NCBI GenBank assembly: GCA_003158895.1
Contig: PMLO01000163.1
Coordinates: 10,369 to 18,944, forward strand
Direction of reading: 5' to 3'
Length of the DNA stretch: 8,576 bases
DNA from: Propionibacteriaceae bacterium
GTDB lineage: Bacteria > Actinomycetota > Actinomycetes > Propionibacteriales > Propionibacteriaceae
In this document: one piece after another, positions 6,829-8,576 of the stretch
Position numbering within the stretch: position 1 is the stretch's first letter
How the letters are laid out: the number at the start of each line of letters is the position of its first letter
Made by a program: the position numbers and the translations under genes
The notes under the pieces: model-generated
The model's input: only the letters and a program-made list of their open reading frames with translations
The model's database searches: none
Told to the model about the DNA's origin: nothing

Positions 6829-7536
6829 GTGACGAACTGGCGTGACACTGCTGCGGACCTCCTGCTCGGGGCGACGTGCCCCGGGTGCGGTACGCCCGGG
6901 TGGGGGATCTGTACGGGCTGTCGTACGGCTCTCGGGACCACGGCGGCGTTCGAGGTCAGCCGGAGCCTCGAGGGGTTCCCGCGCGCCAGCGCTGCCCGCG
7001 TGTACGAGGGGCAGCTCCGGCGCCTCATCGCGGCACACAAGGAGCGACACGCGCGCGACGCCACGTCGGTGCTCGGCGCCCTGCTCGCCGAGGCGGTGGC
7101 GCATCGACGCCCCGAGGGACCTCTGACACTCGTACCGGTCCCGTCGAGCCGGTCCGCGGTGCGTGAGCGAGGGTACGACTCCGTACAGGTGCTGGCCGTC
7201 TCCGCCGCGCGCCGGTTGTCTCGAGACGGCCGTCCGGTGGCCGTGGTCCCGGCGCTGCGCCACGTACGGCGGATCGCCGACCAGGCCTCGCTCGACACAG
7301 CAGCCCGGTGGGCGAACCTGCGGGGCGCCATGGTGGCGCGTCCGCTGCGCGGACCGGTGGTCGTCGTGGATGACGTGTGCACCACGGGTGCGACGCTCGC
7401 CGAGGCCTGTCGAGCCCTCACGGCGGTCGGTGCGCACGACAGCGACGCAGCGACCATCAGCGCCACAGTGCTGCGGAGGGGCCGCCAGACACAGAGATCG
7501 GCCGGCCCGGCAACTGCCGGACCGGCCGATCTCTAG
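6829..7536 (+). CDS. ComF family phosphoribosyltransferase-like protein
   Basis: This is a double zinc-ribbon/phosphoribosyltransferase-fold protein related to ComFC/GntX, implicated in DNA uptake in naturally competent bacteria; its role in actinobacteria is poorly defined. From GTG 6829 the product has 235 residues: four cysteines CPGC...CTGC (17, 20, 28, 31) form a likely Zn site, then the conserved VPVPSSRSAVRERGYDSVQVLA and a DQASLDTAARWANLRGA segment, and the PRPP-binding loop VVVVDDVCTTGATLAEA (about 177-193). GTG 6799 is in frame and would add ten residues; 6829 is preferred because family members begin shortly before the LLL-x(3)-C motif. No Shine-Dalgarno site is well placed for either start. 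Finding comF after lpqB is usual in actinobacteria. The last codons (from about 7494, encoding a Gly/Pro/Ala-rich tail) lie inside a strong hairpin and probably form a non-conserved extension. Confidence 0.85.
   Translation: MTNWRDTAADLLLGATCPGCGTPGWGICTGCRTALGTTAAFEVSRSLEGFPRASAARVYEGQLRRLIAAHKERHARDATSVLGALLAEAVAHRRPEGPLTLVPVPSSRSAVRERGYDSVQVLAVSAARRLSRDGRPVAVVPALRHVRRIADQASLDTAARWANLRGAMVARPLRGPVVVVDDVCTTGATLAEACRALTAVGAHDSDAATISATVLRRGRQTQRSAGPATAGPADL
7493..7534. terminator. Strong bidirectional hairpin terminator between convergent comF and glnK
   Basis: A perfect 13-bp inverted repeat (AGAGATCGGCCGG at 7493-7505 with its complement at 7522-7534) continues, after a single C/A mismatch, into a further 5-bp stem CCGGC/GCCGG (7507-7511 with 7516-7520) closed by the loop AACT. 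The stem is very GC-rich and lies between two genes that end 9 bp apart on opposite strands, so it can serve both. No U-tract follows on either strand, which is common for actinobacterial terminators. It overlaps the last codons of comF, including the first base of the TAG stop. Confidence 0.85.
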
Positions 7537-7545
7537 AGACAACTT

Positions 7546-7884
7546 CTAGACGGCGATCTCACCCTTCTCGCCGGTGCGGATGCGGACCACTTCATCAATT
7601 GTCGTGACCCAGATCTTGCCGTCACCGATCTCACCCGTCCGGGCTGCGTCGGCGACGACGGTGACGACTTCGTCGGCGCCGGCGTCGGTCACGAGGATCT
7701 CGACCTTGACCTTGAGCACGAAGTCGATCGTGAACTCTTCGCCGCGGTAGATCTCACTGTGGCCGTGCTGGCGGGCGTAGCCGGAAGCCTCACTGACGGT
7801 CATCCCGCTGACGCCATGCATGGCGAGGGCGAGCTGGACGTCGGCTAGCTTGTGCGGCTGGACGATGGCGGTGACGAGCTTCAT
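7546..7884 (-). CDS. glnK: Nitrogen regulatory PII protein GlnK with Phe at T-loop position 51
   Basis: PII proteins are trimeric sensors of ATP/ADP and 2-oxoglutarate that gate AmtB and other nitrogen targets. The product has 112 residues, the standard length. The family signatures are present: MKLVTAIVQPHKL at the N-terminus, GMTVSEASGYARQHGHSE before the T-loop, the loop itself YRGEEFTIDF (46-55), and the nucleotide-binding TGEIGDGKIWV (83-93) and RIRTGE (101-106). R47, whose E. coli counterpart plugs the AmtB pore, is kept. Position 51, the Tyr uridylylated in enterobacteria and adenylylated in actinobacteria, is Phe (codon TTC, complement of 7732-7734). Other departures are Q9 and H11 where KPF is usual, and L57 in place of the common Pro. 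The start overlaps the amtB stop by 4 bp (ATGA), with GGAGGAGG (complement of 7892-7899) 7 bp upstream. No glnD follows. Confidence 0.95.
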   Translation of the reverse strand: MKLVTAIVQPHKLADVQLALAMHGVSGMTVSEASGYARQHGHSEIYRGEEFTIDFVLKVKVEILVTDAGADEVVTVVADAARTGEIGDGKIWVTTIDEVVRIRTGEKGEIAV

Positions 7885-8576
7885 GCCTTGACCTCCTCCG
7901 GCTTGGAAGCCGGGATCACGAGACGCTGGTTGACACGGTAGGCGGTGTAACGAACGCTCGAGAGGTCGTAGGCGACCTCGGCGTGCTCTTCGAGGTCGAT
8001 GCCGTCGAGCTCTGCCTGCGGAGCAACACGGATCTTCATGATCGCCTTCAGGAACAAGCCGATGAGCAGCGTCACGATGGCCGAGTAGGCGAGCACCGAG
8101 AAGGCGCCGATCGCCTGCTTGCCGAGCTGTGTGGCGTCACCGCCGTAGAACAGCCCCTTGACGATCGTGACCGTTCCGTCCGCCGCGGTGAAGTGGGTTC
8201 CCGGAGCGCTGCCGCTTGCCAGGAAGCCGATCAGGAGGGTTCCGGTGAGGCCGCCGACCATGTGGACGCCCACGACATCGAGCGAGTCGTCGTAGCCGAA
8301 CTTGAACTTCAGACCGACTGCCAGGGCGCAGAGGACGCCGGCGACGACACCGACGACGATCGCGCCGATGGGGGTCACTGACGAGCAGGCCGGCGTGATG
8401 GCGACCAGTCCAGCCACGACGCCCGAGGCTGCACCCAAGGAGGTGAAGTGACCGTCACGGATACGCTCTGTGGCGAGCCAGGCGAGCATGGCTGCGGACG
8501 TGGCGACCAGGGTCGTGACCCATGCGTGGGACGCGAGGCCGTTGGCGCCGAGGGCGGAGCCGGCGTTGAAGCCGAA
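7881..8576 (-). CDS. amtB: Ammonium transporter AmtB, C-terminal 231 residues (5' end outside the window)
   Basis: This is an ammonium channel of the Amt/Mep/Rh family in the cytoplasmic membrane. The frame is open to the right edge, so the N-terminal half is missing; the ATG at 8487-8489 is internal. The first visible residues, FGFNAGSALGANGLA, belong to the Amt signature. They are followed by LGAASGVVAGLVAITPAC and by DDSLDVVGVHMVGGLTGTLLIG, which carries the second pore histidine (H318 in E. coli AmtB). About five hydrophobic segments are visible. The cytosolic tail begins with the conserved LDGIDLEEHAEVAYD, the region that contacts GlnK, and then continues about 27 residues further than E. 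coli AmtB. The gene overlaps glnK by 4 bp, the classic amtB-glnK pairing; its promoter lies beyond the window. Confidence 0.95.
   Translation of the reverse strand, partial: FGFNAGSALGANGLASHAWVTTLVATSAAMLAWLATERIRDGHFTSLGAASGVVAGLVAITPACSSVTPIGAIVVGVVAGVLCALAVGLKFKFGYDDSLDVVGVHMVGGLTGTLLIGFLASGSAPGTHFTAADGTVTIVKGLFYGGDATQLGKQAIGAFSVLAYSAIVTLLIGLFLKAIMKIRVAPQAELDGIDLEEHAEVAYDLSSVRYTAYRVNQRLVIPASKPEEVKA
7892..7899 (-). promoter_or_regulatory. Strong ribosome binding site of glnK inside the end of amtB
   Basis: On the minus strand GGAGGAGG lies 7 bp before the glnK ATG and is read as Glu-Glu-Val codons near the amtB C-terminus. It suggests GlnK is translated efficiently from the shared amtB-glnK message, in keeping with a soluble partner needed in stoichiometric amounts with the channel. 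Confidence 0.75.

Noticed and set aside
4960..7542. Very long minus-strand open frame (about 860 codons) opposite lpqB and comF
   Set aside because: The translation is Arg/Gly/His-rich without domains, and it runs antisense to two clear genes. Long antisense frames are expected in GC-rich coding DNA.
8487..8489. ATG at 8487-8489 as the amtB start
   Set aside because: The frame continues to the window edge with the conserved Amt sequence FGFNAGSALGANG, so this Met is internal.

Overview
The window is high-GC actinobacterial chromosome. The strongest taxonomic sign is an intact mtrA-mtrB-lpqB operon, a signature of Actinobacteria. GTG starts, Shine-Dalgarno sites of the AGGAGG type, actinobacterial-type DnaA boxes and type VII secretion (T7SS) substrate-like proteins agree with this. 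I cannot name the genus from the sequence alone. There is no tRNA, rRNA, CRISPR array, transposase or integrase, and coding density is very high: the largest gap between genes is about 98 bp.

Layout. (1) Positions 1-2647, + strand: three tightly packed genes. The first is cut by the left edge and encodes what looks like a tandem YbaB/EbfC-like protein. The second is a long Gly/Ser/Pro-rich protein with an EspC/WXG100-like helical module and a YxxxE motif at its C-terminus. The third is a helical protein with a central WxG motif and a Pro/Ala/Thr-rich tail. Together they look like a T7SS (ESX-like) substrate or accessory cassette; no EccC, EccD or mycosin is visible here. (2) Positions 2746-6753, + strand: mtrA, mtrB and lpqB, with overlapping or abutting ends, forming the MtrAB-LpqB envelope/cell-cycle signalling unit. 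(3) Positions 6751-6828: a short spacer with two DnaA-box-like nonamers and a possible leaderless promoter. (4) Positions 6829-7536, + strand: a ComF-family phosphoribosyltransferase whose last codons lie inside a very strong hairpin. (5) Positions 7546-8576, - strand: glnK (PII) and the 3' part of amtB, converging on comF and overlapping each other by 4 bp.

How the genes work together. MtrB is a membrane histidine kinase, MtrA its response regulator, and LpqB the lipoprotein that modulates MtrB at the outer face of the membrane. AmtB and GlnK form the ammonium channel and its cytosolic gatekeeper. The points most worth a second look are: the PII protein has Phe at the T-loop position 51 where actinobacterial GlnK is normally adenylylated on Tyr; the paired DnaA boxes directly after lpqB; the apparent YbaB-like tandem duplication; and the T7SS-like cassette directly upstream of mtrA.
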